Origin: Rhizobium sp. ACO-34A
Lineage (GTDB): Bacteria > Pseudomonadota > Alphaproteobacteria > Rhizobiales > Rhizobiaceae
Length of the DNA: 64,000 bases
Reading direction: 5' to 3'
NCBI GenBank assembly: GCA_002600635.1
Contig: CP021371.1
Span: 1,491,001-1,555,000 of the forward strand
Shown: one piece after another, positions 34,301-44,654 of the stretch
Layout of the letters: each line of letters begins with the position of its first letter
Position numbering within the stretch: the stretch's first letter is position 1
Program-made: the position numbers and the translations under genes
Notes under the pieces: generated by a model
Told to the model about the DNA's origin: nothing
The model's database searches: none
Seen by the model: only the letters and a program-made list of their open reading frames with translations

Positions 34301-35698
34301 ATGGCGCTGAAATCGCTCACGGCAAGGGTTCTGTTGCTGGCGACGCTCTGGTCGGCGGCGGCGCTGATAACCATTGCCGTGGTGATTTCGGCTCTCTACC
34401 GGCAGGGCGTCGAGCGCGGGTTCAACAACCTGCTGCGCGCCCAGCTCTACAACGTCATCAACTCGGTATCCGTCAGCGACGGCAACAGCCTCGCGGGAAG
34501 CCCCGAACTCGGCGATCTGCGCTTCTCCCAGCCGGAAAGCGGCTGGTACTGGCTGGTAGAGCCGCTCGGCAGCTATGGCGCGGCGCCGCTCGCTTCCACC
34601 TCGCTCGGCATGACCAACCTGCCGGTGCCGGGGCTGGAGGAATATCCCTTCGACGAACATTACGAGCGCTTCTATCCGATGGAAGACGCCTCCGGGAACC
34701 GGCTGAGAGTGGCCGAAACCGAAGTCGTGCTGGACGGCGAAGGACGCGCGGCACGTTTTCGCGTTTCCGGCAATCTCGAAGTGGTCGAGGAGGAAATCTC
34801 CTTCTTCTCGACGCGGCTTTATGCGGCTCTCGCCCTGTTCGGTTTCGGCGGTCTCGTGGTCAACGGTCTCGCCATTCTCTACGGCCTCAAGCCGCTCGAC
34901 CATGCACGGCGCGCATTGGAGAAGATCCGCGGCGGCGAGGCAGAGCGGATCGAAGGGGAGTTCCCGCGCGAGATCCAGCCGCTCGCCAACGAGATCAACG
35001 CGCTGATCGACAGCAACCGCCGTATCGTCGAGCGGGCCCGCATGCAGGTCGGTAATCTTGCGCATTCGCTCAAGACGCCGATTGCCGTTCTGCTCAACGA
35101 AGCGCGAACGCTCGACAAGACCCATGGCGAGGTGGTGGTGAGCCAGGCGGAAGCCATGCAGGGGCAGGTGACCTCCTACCTGAACCGCGCCCGTATCGCC
35201 GCGCAGAGGGATTCCGTTCTCGCCCGTACCGATGCCGAACCGGTGCTGGAGCGGCTGGTCCGGGTCATGCGCCGACTCAACCCCGAGACCGAATTCCGCC
35301 TCGAGGTCGCGCCCGGCCTGACATTCGCGATGGAGCAGCAGGATGTCGAGGAAACCGTCGGCAACCTTCTGGAAAACGCGGCGCGGTTTGCAAAGACCAC
35401 TGTCCTCCTGAGAGCCTCGCATGCGGACTCCACGGCCGGCGGCACGGATAGCGGACGGCGCAACTGGGTCGAGGTGACGGTCGACGATGACGGTCCCGGC
35501 CTGAAGCCCGACCAGATCGGCGAAGCGTTGAAGCGTGGCAAGCGACTGGACGAGAGCAAGCCGGGCACCGGCCTCGGACTTTCGATCGTCAAGGAGATTT
35601 CCAGCGAATATCAGGGGGCCTTCGGCCTGTCGCGTGCAGAAATTGGTGGATTGAAAGCGAGACTTGTGCTGCCGGCTGTGACAAGAGACACTGTGTGA
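34301..35698 (+). CDS. feuQ: sensor histidine kinase FeuQ
   Basis: This 465-aa protein has an N-terminal membrane helix (VLLLATLWSAAALITIAVVI), a periplasmic domain of about 140 residues, a second helix (ALALFGFGGLVVNGLAILYGL), HAMP, then H-box AHSLKTPIAV (His about 251), N-box NLLENAARFAKT and G-box DDDGPGLKPDQ / GTGLGLSIVKE. The periplasmic loop is the place for FeuN contact. Starts 1 base after the feuP stop. Confidence 0.82.
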   Translation: MALKSLTARVLLLATLWSAAALITIAVVISALYRQGVERGFNNLLRAQLYNVINSVSVSDGNSLAGSPELGDLRFSQPESGWYWLVEPLGSYGAAPLASTSLGMTNLPVPGLEEYPFDEHYERFYPMEDASGNRLRVAETEVVLDGEGRAARFRVSGNLEVVEEEISFFSTRLYAALALFGFGGLVVNGLAILYGLKPLDHARRALEKIRGGEAERIEGEFPREIQPLANEINALIDSNRRIVERARMQVGNLAHSLKTPIAVLLNEARTLDKTHGEVVVSQAEAMQGQVTSYLNRARIAAQRDSVLARTDAEPVLERLVRVMRRLNPETEFRLEVAPGLTFAMEQQDVEETVGNLLENAARFAKTTVLLRASHADSTAGGTDSGRRNWVEVTVDDDGPGLKPDQIGEALKRGKRLDESKPGTGLGLSIVKEISSEYQGAFGLSRAEIGGLKARLVLPAVTRDTV

Positions 35699-35770
35699 TC
35701 GATATAGCTATGAAAAACAGTGCCGGCCACAAAGATGCCATGTGCATGCCGCAGCAGAGCGAGGATTGAA

Positions 35771-36235
35771 GTGACGATCGGGCGTTTCGACGAGACTTGG
35801 GCTGGTTCGATGGGTGATACTCGCATTCGTTCGGTGGCGGTGGTAGCGCTGACGGCACTTGCATTGTCGGGTTGCGGCACCACGGGTGGTCCGCGCGGCG
35901 GCCTTGCCTCCACGAGCAAGGCGAATTCCTCGACCCTCTATATCTCGGCTCTGCAGGGCGGCATTGTGTCGCGCTCCGGCGTCAAGCTTTCGAACAGCGA
36001 GCGCCAGCGGGCGCTCGAAGCCGAATATCGCGCGCTGGAAGCGGCCCCGGGTGGCCAGCCGGTCGCATGGCAGGCTGGAGACGTGAGCGGACAGGTGGTT
36101 GCGGCCGCTCCCTATCAGGTCGGTCAGCAGAATTGCCGGCAGTACACCCACAAGCTGGTCGACAACGGCAAGCAGATCGAGGCGCGAGGTGCCGCCTGCC
36201 GCAACAGCGACGGCACCTGGACGCCCTTGACATAA
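35771..36235 (+). CDS. small lipoprotein, surface-antigen-like
   Basis: GTG 35771 is preferred (gagga five bases upstream); ATG 35810 is a valid alternative. A lipobox ALALSGC follows a signal helix (RSVAVVALTALALSGC), so the mature protein is lipid-anchored. The C-terminal part QNCRQYTHKLVDNGKQ...ARGAACRNSDGTW resembles the 17-kDa surface antigen/outer-membrane lipoprotein ending common in alphaproteobacteria. It stands between feuQ and the ccm operon. Confidence 0.7.
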   Translation: MTIGRFDETWAGSMGDTRIRSVAVVALTALALSGCGTTGGPRGGLASTSKANSSTLYISALQGGIVSRSGVKLSNSERQRALEAEYRALEAAPGGQPVAWQAGDVSGQVVAAAPYQVGQQNCRQYTHKLVDNGKQIEARGAACRNSDGTWTPLT

Positions 36236-36352
36236 GTCAAAGCTTGCAGGCGTTCTCTTCCTTACAGCTCGACTTGCGGCCAAACGCCTCAACTTTGCGT
36301 CATTGGCCGTTTGTCTGTTGGATTGGGCTTCGGCTTGAAGTAATTGGACGCC

Positions 36353-37495
36353 ATGCTGTTCTGGATCATCTCCGCTCTCCTGACGGTTATCGTTGCCGTC
36401 GTCCTGTTGCTGCCGTTGCTCAAGGGGGCGGCGAGCGAGCCGGATGACGATGTCGGCGAGGCAGCCGTCTATCGCGATCAATTGCGTGAACTCGAGCGGG
36501 ACAAGGGCCTCGGGCTGATCTCCGCGGAAGATGCCGATTATGCCCGCGCCGAGATCGGCCGCCGCCTGCTTTCGGTTTCGGCCGGCAAGGGCGCCGCTGG
36601 TGCCAGCAAGAGCGTTCGGGCGAGCCGTCATCCGCTGGCGCAGGCTTTCATCATCCTCTGTCTTCCCGCGATAGGGCTCGGACTCTATCTGTTGACAGGC
36701 AGTCCGGGCATGCCAGCGGCGCCGCTTGCCGAGCGGCTGGAAAATCCCGGCAACAATCTCGAGCTTCTGGTCGCCAAGGCCGAGCGCCATCTGGCGGAAA
36801 ACCCCAATGACGGGGCGGGCTGGGATGTGCTGGCGCCGATCTACTTCAAGAGCCAGCGCATCGGCGACGCCGAGCTTGCCTACCGTAACGCCATTCGTTT
36901 CCTCGGAACCAACCCGGCGCGCATGAACGGTCTCGGCGAAGTGCTGGTGGCGAGCAACGGCGGGATCGTCACTGAAGACGCCCGCTCGGCCTTCGAAGAG
37001 GCGCTGCGTCTCGACAGCAACAATCCGCGGGCCGAATTCTATCTGGCGCTGGCGCTGGAACAGGCCGGCAAGCGCGCCGAGGCGAAGGCCGCGTTCGAAA
37101 AGCTGCTGGCTGCCTCACAGAAGGAAGCGCCCTGGGTTCCGCTCGTAACCCAGCATATTGCTGCGAACAGTGAAGATGCACCGGCTGCTCCCACCGCACT
37201 CGGGAGTCCGAGTGAGGCTGACGTGGCGGCCGCACAGGACATGTCCGCAGGAGATCGCACGGCGATGATCCGCGGCATGGTGGACAGCCTCGACGCCAAG
37301 CTCAAGGAAGATCCGAAGAATTTCGAGGGATGGATGCGCCTCGTGCGCTCCTATGCGATGCTGAAGGAACCGGAGCGCGCAGTCGGCGCATTGAAGGATG
37401 GGCTTGCCGCCTTCCCGGCCGAAGGGGAGGAAGGCAAGCAACTGATCGCCATGGCCCGGGAGCTCGGCCTGCCGGTTGAGGAGGCATTGAAATGA
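36353..37495 (+). CDS. ccmI: cytochrome c biogenesis protein CcmI (CycH)
   Basis: This 380-aa protein (ATG 36353) has an N-terminal membrane helix ([21 protein letters not shown]), the CcmI-type [19 protein letters not shown], a second helix ([17 protein letters not shown]), then a TPR-rich periplasmic domain ([27 protein letters not shown] and further repeats). CcmI hands apocytochrome c to the haem lyase CcmF-CcmH. It overlaps ccmE by 4 bases (ATGA). Confidence 0.92.
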   Translation: MLFWIISALLTVIVAVVLLLPLLKGAASEPDDDVGEAAVYRDQLRELERDKGLGLISAEDADYARAEIGRRLLSVSAGKGAAGASKSVRASRHPLAQAFIILCLPAIGLGLYLLTGSPGMPAAPLAERLENPGNNLELLVAKAERHLAENPNDGAGWDVLAPIYFKSQRIGDAELAYRNAIRFLGTNPARMNGLGEVLVASNGGIVTEDARSAFEEALRLDSNNPRAEFYLALALEQAGKRAEAKAAFEKLLAASQKEAPWVPLVTQHIAANSEDAPAAPTALGSPSEADVAAAQDMSAGDRTAMIRGMVDSLDAKLKEDPKNFEGWMRLVRSYAMLKEPERAVGALKDGLAAFPAEGEEGKQLIAMARELGLPVEEALK

Positions 37496-37938
37496 CCCGC
37501 AAGCAGAAGAGACTGGCCGTCATCGCCGGCGGCATGAGCTTCATCGTCGCGGCCGTGCTGCTGATGATGTTCGCCTTCGGCCAGTCGGTCGCCTATTTCT
37601 ACATGCCGTCCGACCTCGAAAAGACGGCGGTCGGCCCGGGAACGCGCATCCGCCTCGGCGGCCTCGTGGCCGAAGGATCGGTCGTGCGCGGCGAGGGCTC
37701 GACGGTCAAGTTTTCGGTGACGGATGGCACGGGCACGGTTCCGGTCACCTATACCGGCATCCTGCCGGATCTTTTCCGCGAAGGACAGGGCGTCGTCACC
37801 GAGGGTGCCTTCGATGCCGCCGGCGGTTTCGTTGCCGACAGCGTGCTGGCCAAGCATGACGAAAATTACATGCCGAAGGAAGTTGCCGACCGCCTGAAGA
37901 AGGACGGCGTCTGGGAAGGCGAGGGGAAGACCCAATGA
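37492..37938 (+). CDS. ccmE: haem chaperone CcmE (CycJ)
   Basis: This 148-aa protein has one N-terminal membrane anchor and a periplasmic OB-fold. Signature [13 protein letters not shown] carries the haem-binding His (about residue 123) and Tyr. It accepts haem from CcmABCD and passes it to CcmF. ATGA overlaps with genes on both sides. Confidence 0.95.
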   Translation: MTRKQKRLAVIAGGMSFIVAAVLLMMFAFGQSVAYFYMPSDLEKTAVGPGTRIRLGGLVAEGSVVRGEGSTVKFSVTDGTGTVPVTYTGILPDLFREGQGVVTEGAFDAAGGFVADSVLAKHDENYMPKEVADRLKKDGVWEGEGKTQ

Positions 37939-39929
37939 TCATCGAGCTTGGCCATTATGCCCTCGTGCTGGCGCTGGCGACGGCGCTGATCGTTTCCGTG
38001 CTGCCGGTGATCGGCGCGCGAAAGGGCGACAAGGGGCTGATGTCGGTTGCCGTCACCGGCACGCTGGCGGGATTTGCGCTGGTTGCCTTCTCCTTCGGCG
38101 TGCTGACCTGGGCCTATATGGTTTCCGATTTCTCGGTGGAGAACGTCTGGGAGAATTCCCATTCGCTGATGCCGGCGATCTATCGTTTCTCGGGCGTCTG
38201 GGGCAATCACGAGGGATCGATGATGCTCTGGCTGCTGATCCTGAGCCTTTTCAGCGCGCTCGTCGCCTTCTTTGGCCGAAACCTGCCGGAGCGATTGAAG
38301 GCCAATGTGCTGGCGGTGCAGGCCTGGATCACCACGGCTTTCACGCTGTTCATCCTCGTGACGTCTAACCCCTTCATCCGGCTTTCGCCGGTGCCGGCGG
38401 AAGGCAAGGATCTCAATCCGGTTCTGCAGGATGTTGGCCTCGCCATTCATCCGCCGCTGCTTTATCTCGGCTATGTCGGCTTCTCCGTCTGTTTCTCCTT
38501 CGCCATCGCCGCCCTGCTCGACGGGCGCATCGATGCGGCATGGGCGCGATGGGTGCGGCCGTGGACGCTCGCTGCCTGGACCTTCCTCACCGCCGGTATC
38601 GCCATGGGCTCCTACTGGGCCTATTACGAACTCGGCTGGGGCGGCTGGTGGTTCTGGGACCCGGTCGAAAACGCATCCTTCATGCCCTGGCTCGCGGGTA
38701 CGGCGCTTCTGCATTCGGCACTGGTGATGGAAAAGCGCGACGCGCTGAAAATCTGGACCGTGCTGCTCGCCATCCTGACATTCTCGCTGTCGCTGCTCGG
38801 CACCTTCCTCGTACGCTCCGGCGTGCTGACCTCGGTGCATGCTTTCGCCACCGATCCGAGCCGCGGTATCTTCATCCTTTGCATCCTGACGATCTTCATC
38901 GGCGGGGCGTTCAGCCTCTTCGCCTTCCGCGCACCGATGCTGAAGGCGGGCGGCCTGTTCCAGCCGATCTCGCGCGAGGGCGCGCTGGTTCTCAACAACC
39001 TGATCCTGACCGTTTCGACCGCAACCGTGCTGATCGGCACGCTCTATCCGCTGTTGCTGGAAACCCTGACGGGCGAGAAAATCTCGGTCGGCGCGCCGTT
39101 CTTCAACCTGACCTTCGGCCTGCTTATGACGCCGCTTCTGGTGGCGGTTCCGTTCGGGCCGTTGCTGGCGTGGAAGCGCGGTGACCTGCTCGGCGCCATG
39201 CAGCGGCTGTTTGCGGCCGCAATCATCGCCTTCGTCTTCGCGATCATCGTCTATTACATCGAAAACGGCGGTCCGGTCATGGCGGTCTTCGGTCTCGCCG
39301 CCGGCTTCTTCCTGATCTTCGGCGCCCTGTCCGACCTCTGGTATCGTTCCGGATTCCGCAAGGTGCCGTTCCGCACCGCGCTCAGCCGCCTGAACGGCCT
39401 GCCGCGCTCGGCCATCGGCACTGCGATCGCCCATCTAGGCTTCGGCGTGACGGTGCTGGGCATCGTTGCCGTTACCACCTTCGAGACGGAAACCGTTGTC
39501 GAAATGAAACCCGGTGCGACGGCGGAGGCCGGCGGCTATTCCATCACCTTCGATGGCATGAAGCAGGCAATCGGTCCGAATTACACGGAAGAACGGGGCC
39601 ACTTCACCATCCGTCAGGGCGGTGTGGACAAGGGTGATTTCTGGTCCTCCAAACGACTCTATACTGCGCGACGGATGCCGACCACGGAAGCGGGCATCCG
39701 CACCTTCGGACTGGTCCACCAGCTTTACGTATCCCTCGGCGATCCCATGGATGACGGCGGCATCGTCGTTCGCGTCTGGTGGAAGCCGTATATCCTCTGC
39801 ATCTGGTATGGCGCGCTGATCATGATGGCCGGCGGCTTCGTCTCGCTCTCCGACCGCCGCTTGCGGGTCGGGGTGCCGAAGCGGGCTGCGAAGGTCGTCG
39901 CACCTGCGGCGCTGGGGGCAGCGGAATGA
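37935..39929 (+). CDS. ccmF: cytochrome c haem lyase subunit CcmF (CycK)
   Basis: This 664-aa polytopic protein has the tryptophan-rich haem-handling motif [20 protein letters not shown] (about residues 233-252), [13 protein letters not shown] near residue 90, and the C-terminal periplasmic domain ([22 protein letters not shown]). It ligates haem to apocytochrome with CcmH/CcmI. It ends in an ATGA overlap with ccmH. Confidence 0.96.
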   Translation: MIIELGHYALVLALATALIVSVLPVIGARKGDKGLMSVAVTGTLAGFALVAFSFGVLTWAYMVSDFSVENVWENSHSLMPAIYRFSGVWGNHEGSMMLWLLILSLFSALVAFFGRNLPERLKANVLAVQAWITTAFTLFILVTSNPFIRLSPVPAEGKDLNPVLQDVGLAIHPPLLYLGYVGFSVCFSFAIAALLDGRIDAAWARWVRPWTLAAWTFLTAGIAMGSYWAYYELGWGGWWFWDPVENASFMPWLAGTALLHSALVMEKRDALKIWTVLLAILTFSLSLLGTFLVRSGVLTSVHAFATDPSRGIFILCILTIFIGGAFSLFAFRAPMLKAGGLFQPISREGALVLNNLILTVSTATVLIGTLYPLLLETLTGEKISVGAPFFNLTFGLLMTPLLVAVPFGPLLAWKRGDLLGAMQRLFAAAIIAFVFAIIVYYIENGGPVMAVFGLAAGFFLIFGALSDLWYRSGFRKVPFRTALSRLNGLPRSAIGTAIAHLGFGVTVLGIVAVTTFETETVVEMKPGATAEAGGYSITFDGMKQAIGPNYTEERGHFTIRQGGVDKGDFWSSKRLYTARRMPTTEAGIRTFGLVHQLYVSLGDPMDDGGIVVRVWWKPYILCIWYGALIMMAGGFVSLSDRRLRVGVPKRAAKVVAPAALGAAE

Positions 39930-40531
39930 AGACGGTAGCTTTTTCTCGGATGAACCCCTCCCCAACCCCTCCCCACAAGGGGGAGGGACTTTGCCGTCTC
40001 AGCTGGCTGTCACCGCGGGTGCAAGACCTTGCTGCGCGTTTTCTCGCCCCTCGTGGGCGAGATGGCCGGCCGGCCAGAGGGAGGCTTGCTTCATTCCTTC
40101 TGATTTTTCTCCTCCTCTCACCCCTTCCGGCACTGGCCGTCAACCCGGACGAGATCCTGCCCGACCCGAAGCTGGAGCAGCGGGCGAGGGACCTTTCCGC
40201 GCAGCTGCGCTGCATGGTCTGCCAGAACCAGTCTATCGACGATTCGAATGCCGAGCTTGCCCGCGACCTGCGCCTGCTTGTGCGCGAGCGGATCGTCGAT
40301 GGCGACAGCGACCAGCAGGTGATCGACTATGTCGTATCGCGTTACGGCGAATTCGTGCTGCTGAAGCCGCGCCTGTCCATGCATACGTTGCTGCTCTGGG
40401 GACTTCCGGGCGTGCTTTTCGTCATCGGTCTCGGCGTTGCCTTTGCCTATGCGCGGGGCCGCAGCAAGCCCGTTCCGAAGAAGCTTTCCGCCGAAGAGGA
40501 AGCCCGTCTCGGCAAGCTGCTGGACGAGTGA
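39926..40531 (+). CDS. ccmH: cytochrome c maturation thiol protein CcmH (CycL) with extended leader
   Basis: The mature part shows RCMVCQNQ (the CxxC that reduces apocytochrome), [13 protein letters not shown] and a C-terminal membrane helix ([22 protein letters not shown]). The usual signal peptide ([15 protein letters not shown], cleaved before VNPDEIL) is preceded here by about 50 extra residues encoded by a GC-rich repeat (39955-40085). ATG 39926 overlaps the ccmF stop; no better start exists between repeat and signal peptide, so the long leader is probably translated. Whether it impairs export is unclear. Confidence 0.88.
   Translation: MKTVAFSRMNPSPTPPHKGEGLCRLSWLSPRVQDLAARFLAPRGRDGRPARGRLASFLLIFLLLSPLPALAVNPDEILPDPKLEQRARDLSAQLRCMVCQNQSIDDSNAELARDLRLLVRERIVDGDSDQQVIDYVVSRYGEFVLLKPRLSMHTLLLWGLPGVLFVIGLGVAFAYARGRSKPVPKKLSAEEEARLGKLLDE
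39955..40085. repeat. rhizobial GC-rich repeat inserted in the ccmH leader
   Basis: Contains the stem ccctcccc-acaa-gggggaggg (39967-39987), cgcccctcgtgggcg and the palindrome tggccggccggcca. These look like mosaic repeat modules of rhizobial intergenic elements, here inside a reading frame. The frame stays open through it. Confidence 0.6.
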
Positions 40532-40709
40532 TGCGCGCTCGACCCGGAGCGACGTCCGCGGCTTTTTTCGGCTTCATGCAAAGATTACGAAGTTTTCATT
40601 CTCCGTACAGTTCGCAGTAAGGTGACACGCCCTATATCTCCTTCATCCACCGCTTCCCGCCGGGATGGGTCCCGGCCTCCAGCAAGCAGAACAGATGAAG
40701 GTAATATCC

Positions 40710-42278
40710 ATGTCTGACAAGAACGGTCGCTCCAACCTCACGACGATCCTGAAGAACTCGACCGCAGCCGGCCTCGCCGCGCTGATGCTGGCCGGCACTC
40801 TTCCGGTCGCCGTCAACTCAGCCTATGCGGAAGCCGTCAAGGTTCAGGCCGCACAGGTCCCGAGCTTCGCCGACGTCGTCGCCGCCGTTTCCCCGGCCGT
40901 CGTTTCCGTCCGCGTCCAGTCCAACGTCCAGAACACCTCGGACGAAAGCAACTTCTCGTTCAACTTCGGCGGTCGCGGCTTCGACGATCTCCCGGACGAT
41001 CATCCGCTGAAGCGCTTCTTCAAGGAATTCGGCATGCCCGGCCCTGACGGCAAGGGCCCCGGTGCCGGTCCGAATGCCCGCCCGCGCGAACATGGCGAAG
41101 GCAAGGGCCGCCTGCGTCCGACCTCGCAGGGCTCCGGCTTCTTCATCTCCGAAGACGGCTATATCGTCACCAATAACCACGTTGTCGATGACGGCGCTGC
41201 CTTCACCGTTGTCATGAACGACGGCAAGGAACTCGATGCCAAGCTGGTCGGCAAGGACAGCCGCACCGACCTCGCGCTGCTCAAGGTCGACAATCCGAAG
41301 GAAAAGTTCACTTATGTGGACTTCGCAGATGACGAAGCCATGCGTGTCGGTGACTGGGTCGTTGCCGTCGGCAACCCCTTCGGCCTCGGCGGCACGGTAA
41401 CGGCCGGCATCATTTCGGCCCGTGGCCGCGATATCGGCTCCGGCCCCTATGACGACTACATCCAGATTGACGCCGCCGTGAACCGCGGCAACTCCGGCGG
41501 TCCGGACTTCAACCTGGCCGGTCAGGTGGTCGGTATCAATACCGCCATCTTCTCGCCCTCCGGCGGCAACGTCGGTATCGCCTTCGCCATCCCGGCATCC
41601 GTCGCCAAGGACGTGATCGCCAAGCTCAAGGATGGCGGCAGCGTGCAGCGCGGCTGGCTCGGCGTTCAGATCCAGCCGGTAACCCAGGATATCGCCGACT
41701 CGCTTGGCCTGTCCGAGGCAAGCGGTGCTCTGGTCGTCTCGCCGCAGGCCGGTTCGCCGGGCGACAAGGCTGGCATCAAGCAGGGTGATGTGGTCACCGC
41801 CGTCAATGGCGAACCGGTCAAGGATCCGCGCGATCTCGCACGCCGCATCGCGTCCTTCCCGCCCGGTACCCAGGTCGATGTTTCCCTGTGGCGTGAAGGC
41901 AAGGCCACGTCCGTCAAGGTCGATCTCGGCACGCTGCCGAGCGAGCAGGCGCTGGCCAGCAAGGAAGACGGCACCGGTGGCGACACGCAGGCTCCGGCCA
42001 CAGAGCAGGCGCTTGCCAACATCGGCATCTCCGTTGCCCCGGCCGAAGACGGCAAGGGCCTGTCGATCATCGACGTCGATCCCGACTCCGATGCTGCGGA
42101 CAAGGGCATGAAGGCCGGTGAGAAGATCACCTCCGTCAACAATCAGGCAGTCTCCTCGGCAGCCGATGTGATGAAGGTGATCGATCAGGCCAAGAAGGAC
42201 GGCCGCACCAAGGCTCTGTTCCAGGTCGAATCGGAGAACGGCAGCCGCTTCGTTGCCCTTCCGATCAACCAGGGCTGA
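40710..42278 (+). CDS. degP: DegP/HtrA-family periplasmic serine protease
   Basis: This 522-aa protein starts at ATG 40710, with aaggt eight bases upstream. The signal peptide ends near SAYAEA. The trypsin-like domain has the triad His (TNNHVVDD), Asp (SRTDLALL) and Ser (RGNSGGP), followed by two PDZ domains (GWLGVQIQPV... and LSIIDVDPDSDAADKG). It degrades or refolds damaged envelope proteins. It is followed by a terminator and a two-component pair, the same order as in other Rhizobiaceae. Confidence 0.95.
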   Translation: MSDKNGRSNLTTILKNSTAAGLAALMLAGTLPVAVNSAYAEAVKVQAAQVPSFADVVAAVSPAVVSVRVQSNVQNTSDESNFSFNFGGRGFDDLPDDHPLKRFFKEFGMPGPDGKGPGAGPNARPREHGEGKGRLRPTSQGSGFFISEDGYIVTNNHVVDDGAAFTVVMNDGKELDAKLVGKDSRTDLALLKVDNPKEKFTYVDFADDEAMRVGDWVVAVGNPFGLGGTVTAGIISARGRDIGSGPYDDYIQIDAAVNRGNSGGPDFNLAGQVVGINTAIFSPSGGNVGIAFAIPASVAKDVIAKLKDGGSVQRGWLGVQIQPVTQDIADSLGLSEASGALVVSPQAGSPGDKAGIKQGDVVTAVNGEPVKDPRDLARRIASFPPGTQVDVSLWREGKATSVKVDLGTLPSEQALASKEDGTGGDTQAPATEQALANIGISVAPAEDGKGLSIIDVDPDSDAADKGMKAGEKITSVNNQAVSSAADVMKVIDQAKKDGRTKALFQVESENGSRFVALPINQG

Positions 42279-42301
42279 CGCCCCTCGGGACTGACTGACC
42301 G

Positions 42302-42341
42302 CGGGGCGCTGAAGATCAGGTCTTCGGCGCCCCGTTTCGTT
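42302..42341 (+). terminator. rho-independent terminator after degP
   Basis: cggggcgctgaaga, loop tcagg, tcttcggcgccccg (14-bp stem with one G-T pair, 42302-42334) then tttcgtt. Confidence 0.75.
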
Positions 42342-42343
42342 AG

Positions 42344-42446
42344 AGCACAATCCGACCGGAGCGAAGCGAGGATCGATAAGATTGTGCTGCAAAAAGAAAT
42401 CCTTGGAGCGCCAAACCGATTCATTTGGATCGAAACGCGCTCCAAG
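42344..42446. repeat. paired short palindromic repeats upstream of the response regulator
   Basis: Two stems in tandem: agcacaatc (42344-42352) with gattgtgct (42380-42388), and cttggagcg (42402-42410) with cgctccaag (42438-42446). This looks like a small rhizobial intergenic repeat; it also extends an upstream reading frame of the next gene, which should not be taken as coding. Confidence 0.55.
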
Positions 42447-42547
42447 TGGAAAACAAGGACGAGAGCATGATTTCCGGAGGAAGCGGGACTGTCGGACCAG
42501 CCGATTCCGGTTGTGCCGATGGCATGGCCGGCGGTAATGTCGCGCAC

Positions 42548-43225
42548 ATGAAGATATTGGTTATCGAAGACGATCTGGAAGCCGCCGCCTACATGACGAA
42601 GGCTTTCCGCGAGGCAGGCATTGTGGCCGATCACGCCAGCGATGGCGAAAGCGGCCTGTTCATGGGCTCGGAGAATACCTATGACGTGATGGTCATCGAC
42701 CGCATGTTGCCGCGTCGCGACGGGCTGTCTGTCATCAGCGAGCTGAGAAAGCGCGGCATCGACACGCCGGTGCTCATTCTCTCCGCGCTTGGCCAGGTCG
42801 ATGACCGCGTGACCGGCCTTCGCGCCGGCGGAGACGACTATCTGCCCAAGCCCTATGCCTTTTCCGAACTTCTCGCCCGCGTCGAAGTCTTGGGCCGCCG
42901 CAAGGGAAAGCCCGAGCAGGACATGATGTATCGGGTTGGCGATCTCGAGCTCGACCGGCTGTCCCACGAGGTCAAGCGCGCGGGCAAGGAGATCCTGCTT
43001 CAGCCGCGCGAGTTTCGCCTGCTCGAGTATCTGATGAAGAATGCCGGTCAGGTGGTGACCCGCACCATGTTGCTCGAAAACGTCTGGGACTATCATTTCG
43101 ATCCCCAGACCAATGTCATTGACGTGCACGTTTCCCGGCTTCGCTCGAAGATCGAGAAGGATTTCGACAAGCCGCTGCTGAAGACTGTGCGCGGTGCCGG
43201 TTACATGATCAAGGACGAAGGCTGA
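42548..43225 (+). CDS. OmpR-family response regulator linked to degP
   Basis: This 225-aa protein starts at ATG 42548, since KILVIEDDLEAAAYMTK begins the receiver there; upstream in-frame ATGs lie in or near repeat sequence. Phospho-acceptor is VIDRMLPRRDG (Asp about 51); KPYAFSELLARVE; winged helix ends LLKTVRGAGYMIKDEG. Partner of the histidine kinase 7 bases downstream. Likely senses envelope stress given the neighbour degP; not shown by sequence. Confidence 0.88.
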   Translation: MKILVIEDDLEAAAYMTKAFREAGIVADHASDGESGLFMGSENTYDVMVIDRMLPRRDGLSVISELRKRGIDTPVLILSALGQVDDRVTGLRAGGDDYLPKPYAFSELLARVEVLGRRKGKPEQDMMYRVGDLELDRLSHEVKRAGKEILLQPREFRLLEYLMKNAGQVVTRTMLLENVWDYHFDPQTNVIDVHVSRLRSKIEKDFDKPLLKTVRGAGYMIKDEG

Positions 43226-43232
43226 GACACGG

Positions 43233-44654
43233 ATGAGCCGCGCCAAGCTTCTGTTCAAGTCGACGGCCGTCCGGCTATCGGCTCTCTATATCGGCCTCTT
43301 CGCGCTCTGCGCGGCCCTGCTCGTCATCTATGTGACGGCGCTTTCCGAGCGCATCCTCTACACCCAGACGCGCGATGCCCTGAAAGAAGAGGTTCAGGAT
43401 ATCACCACCGGCTATGAGCGCGGAGGCATCAACCGCCTGCTCGCCATCATGGAGCGGCGTGCGCGCCAGCCGGGCGCCAACCTCTATGTGATTGCAGGCC
43501 CGACCGGCGAAATCCTTGCCGGCAACGTCGCTTCCGTGCAGCCCGGTGTCTTCGATCACGAGGGCTGGACCGACTTTCCGTTCCGTTACGAGCGCTACAA
43601 CGAGAGCGGCGATGTGCAGCGGCATGTGGCGGCAGGCCACGTATTCTTCCTCGACAACAGCCTGAGGGTGCTGGTTGGCCGCGATCTGGGCGAGCCGGCC
43701 AAGCTACGGCTTCTGGTGCGCCAAGCGCTGATGGTGGCGCTCGCGATCATGGGAACCGGGGCCGTCATCATCTGGTTTGCCATCGGCCGCAACGCCCTGA
43801 AACGCATCGACCGTGTTTCGGCTGCAAGCAAGAAGATCATGGCGGGTGACCTCTCGCAGCGACTGCCGGTCTCCGGTTCGGGCGATGAGTTCGACCGTTT
43901 GTCCTCTTCGCTGAACGATATGCTGGGCCGCATCGAGAAACTCAACGAAGGCCTCAGGCAGGTTTCCGACAACATCGCCCACGACCTGAAGACGCCGCTG
44001 ACGAGGCTGCGCAACAAGGCCGCCGACGCGTTGAACGAAGACGACGAGGCAACCCGCAAGACAGCGCTGGAAGGTATTATTGCGGAGTCCGACCAGTTGA
44101 TCCGCACCTTCAATGCGCTCCTGATGATCTCGCGCGTCGAGGCGGGCTCGATCGCGGCGGAACTCTCGGATATCGATCTTTCCGCCATCGCTGCCGATAG
44201 CGCCGAGCTTTATGAGCCCGTGGCCGAAGAGGCGGGGCTGAGCCTCGAAACAGAGATTGCGCCGGGCCTTTCGGTAAGAGGGAATCGTGAACTCGTAGGG
44301 CAGGCGATCTCCAATCTGATCGACAACGCCATCAAATACGGTGCCGAGGGCGAACGGGACCGCAAGATCAAGATAACCGTCGCCAAGGCCACCGATGGCG
44401 TGGAACTCAGGGTTTCCGACAGTGGGCCGGGGGTTGCCGAGGACAAGCGTGAAGAAGTGATCAAGCGCTTCGTTCGTCTCGACAAAAGCCGTTCCAAGCC
44501 CGGAACTGGTCTGGGTCTCTCGCTGGTCTGCGCAATCATGGCGCTGCATGGCGGCAGGCTTGAGCTTTCCGACACGCATGGTGCGGATGCTGCGGGCGAT
44601 GTTACCGATCGGGGTTTGACCGCGACCATGGTCTTTCCCGGCCAGAAGTCCTGA
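43233..44654 (+). CDS. sensor histidine kinase linked to degP
   Basis: This 473-aa protein has a membrane helix (LSALYIGLFALCAALLVIYVTAL), a periplasmic domain of about 130 residues, a second helix (LMVALAIMGTGAVIIWFAIG), HAMP, H-box DNIAHDLKTPLTRLRNK (His about 250), N-box NLIDNAIKYGAEG and G-box GTGLGLSLVCAIM. Orthodox kinase with all boxes. Its stop codon abuts a 23-bp inverted repeat (44654). Confidence 0.88.
   Translation: MSRAKLLFKSTAVRLSALYIGLFALCAALLVIYVTALSERILYTQTRDALKEEVQDITTGYERGGINRLLAIMERRARQPGANLYVIAGPTGEILAGNVASVQPGVFDHEGWTDFPFRYERYNESGDVQRHVAAGHVFFLDNSLRVLVGRDLGEPAKLRLLVRQALMVALAIMGTGAVIIWFAIGRNALKRIDRVSAASKKIMAGDLSQRLPVSGSGDEFDRLSSSLNDMLGRIEKLNEGLRQVSDNIAHDLKTPLTRLRNKAADALNEDDEATRKTALEGIIAESDQLIRTFNALLMISRVEAGSIAAELSDIDLSAIAADSAELYEPVAEEAGLSLETEIAPGLSVRGNRELVGQAISNLIDNAIKYGAEGERDRKIKITVAKATDGVELRVSDSGPGVAEDKREEVIKRFVRLDKSRSKPGTGLGLSLVCAIMALHGGRLELSDTHGADAAGDVTDRGLTATMVFPGQKS

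Noticed and set aside
37866..39434. 522-codon minus-strand frame
   Set aside because: Antisense to ccmF; Arg/Glu/Gln/His-rich shadow.
40818..42392. 524-codon minus-strand frame
   Set aside because: Antisense to degP, which has a complete catalytic triad and signal peptide.
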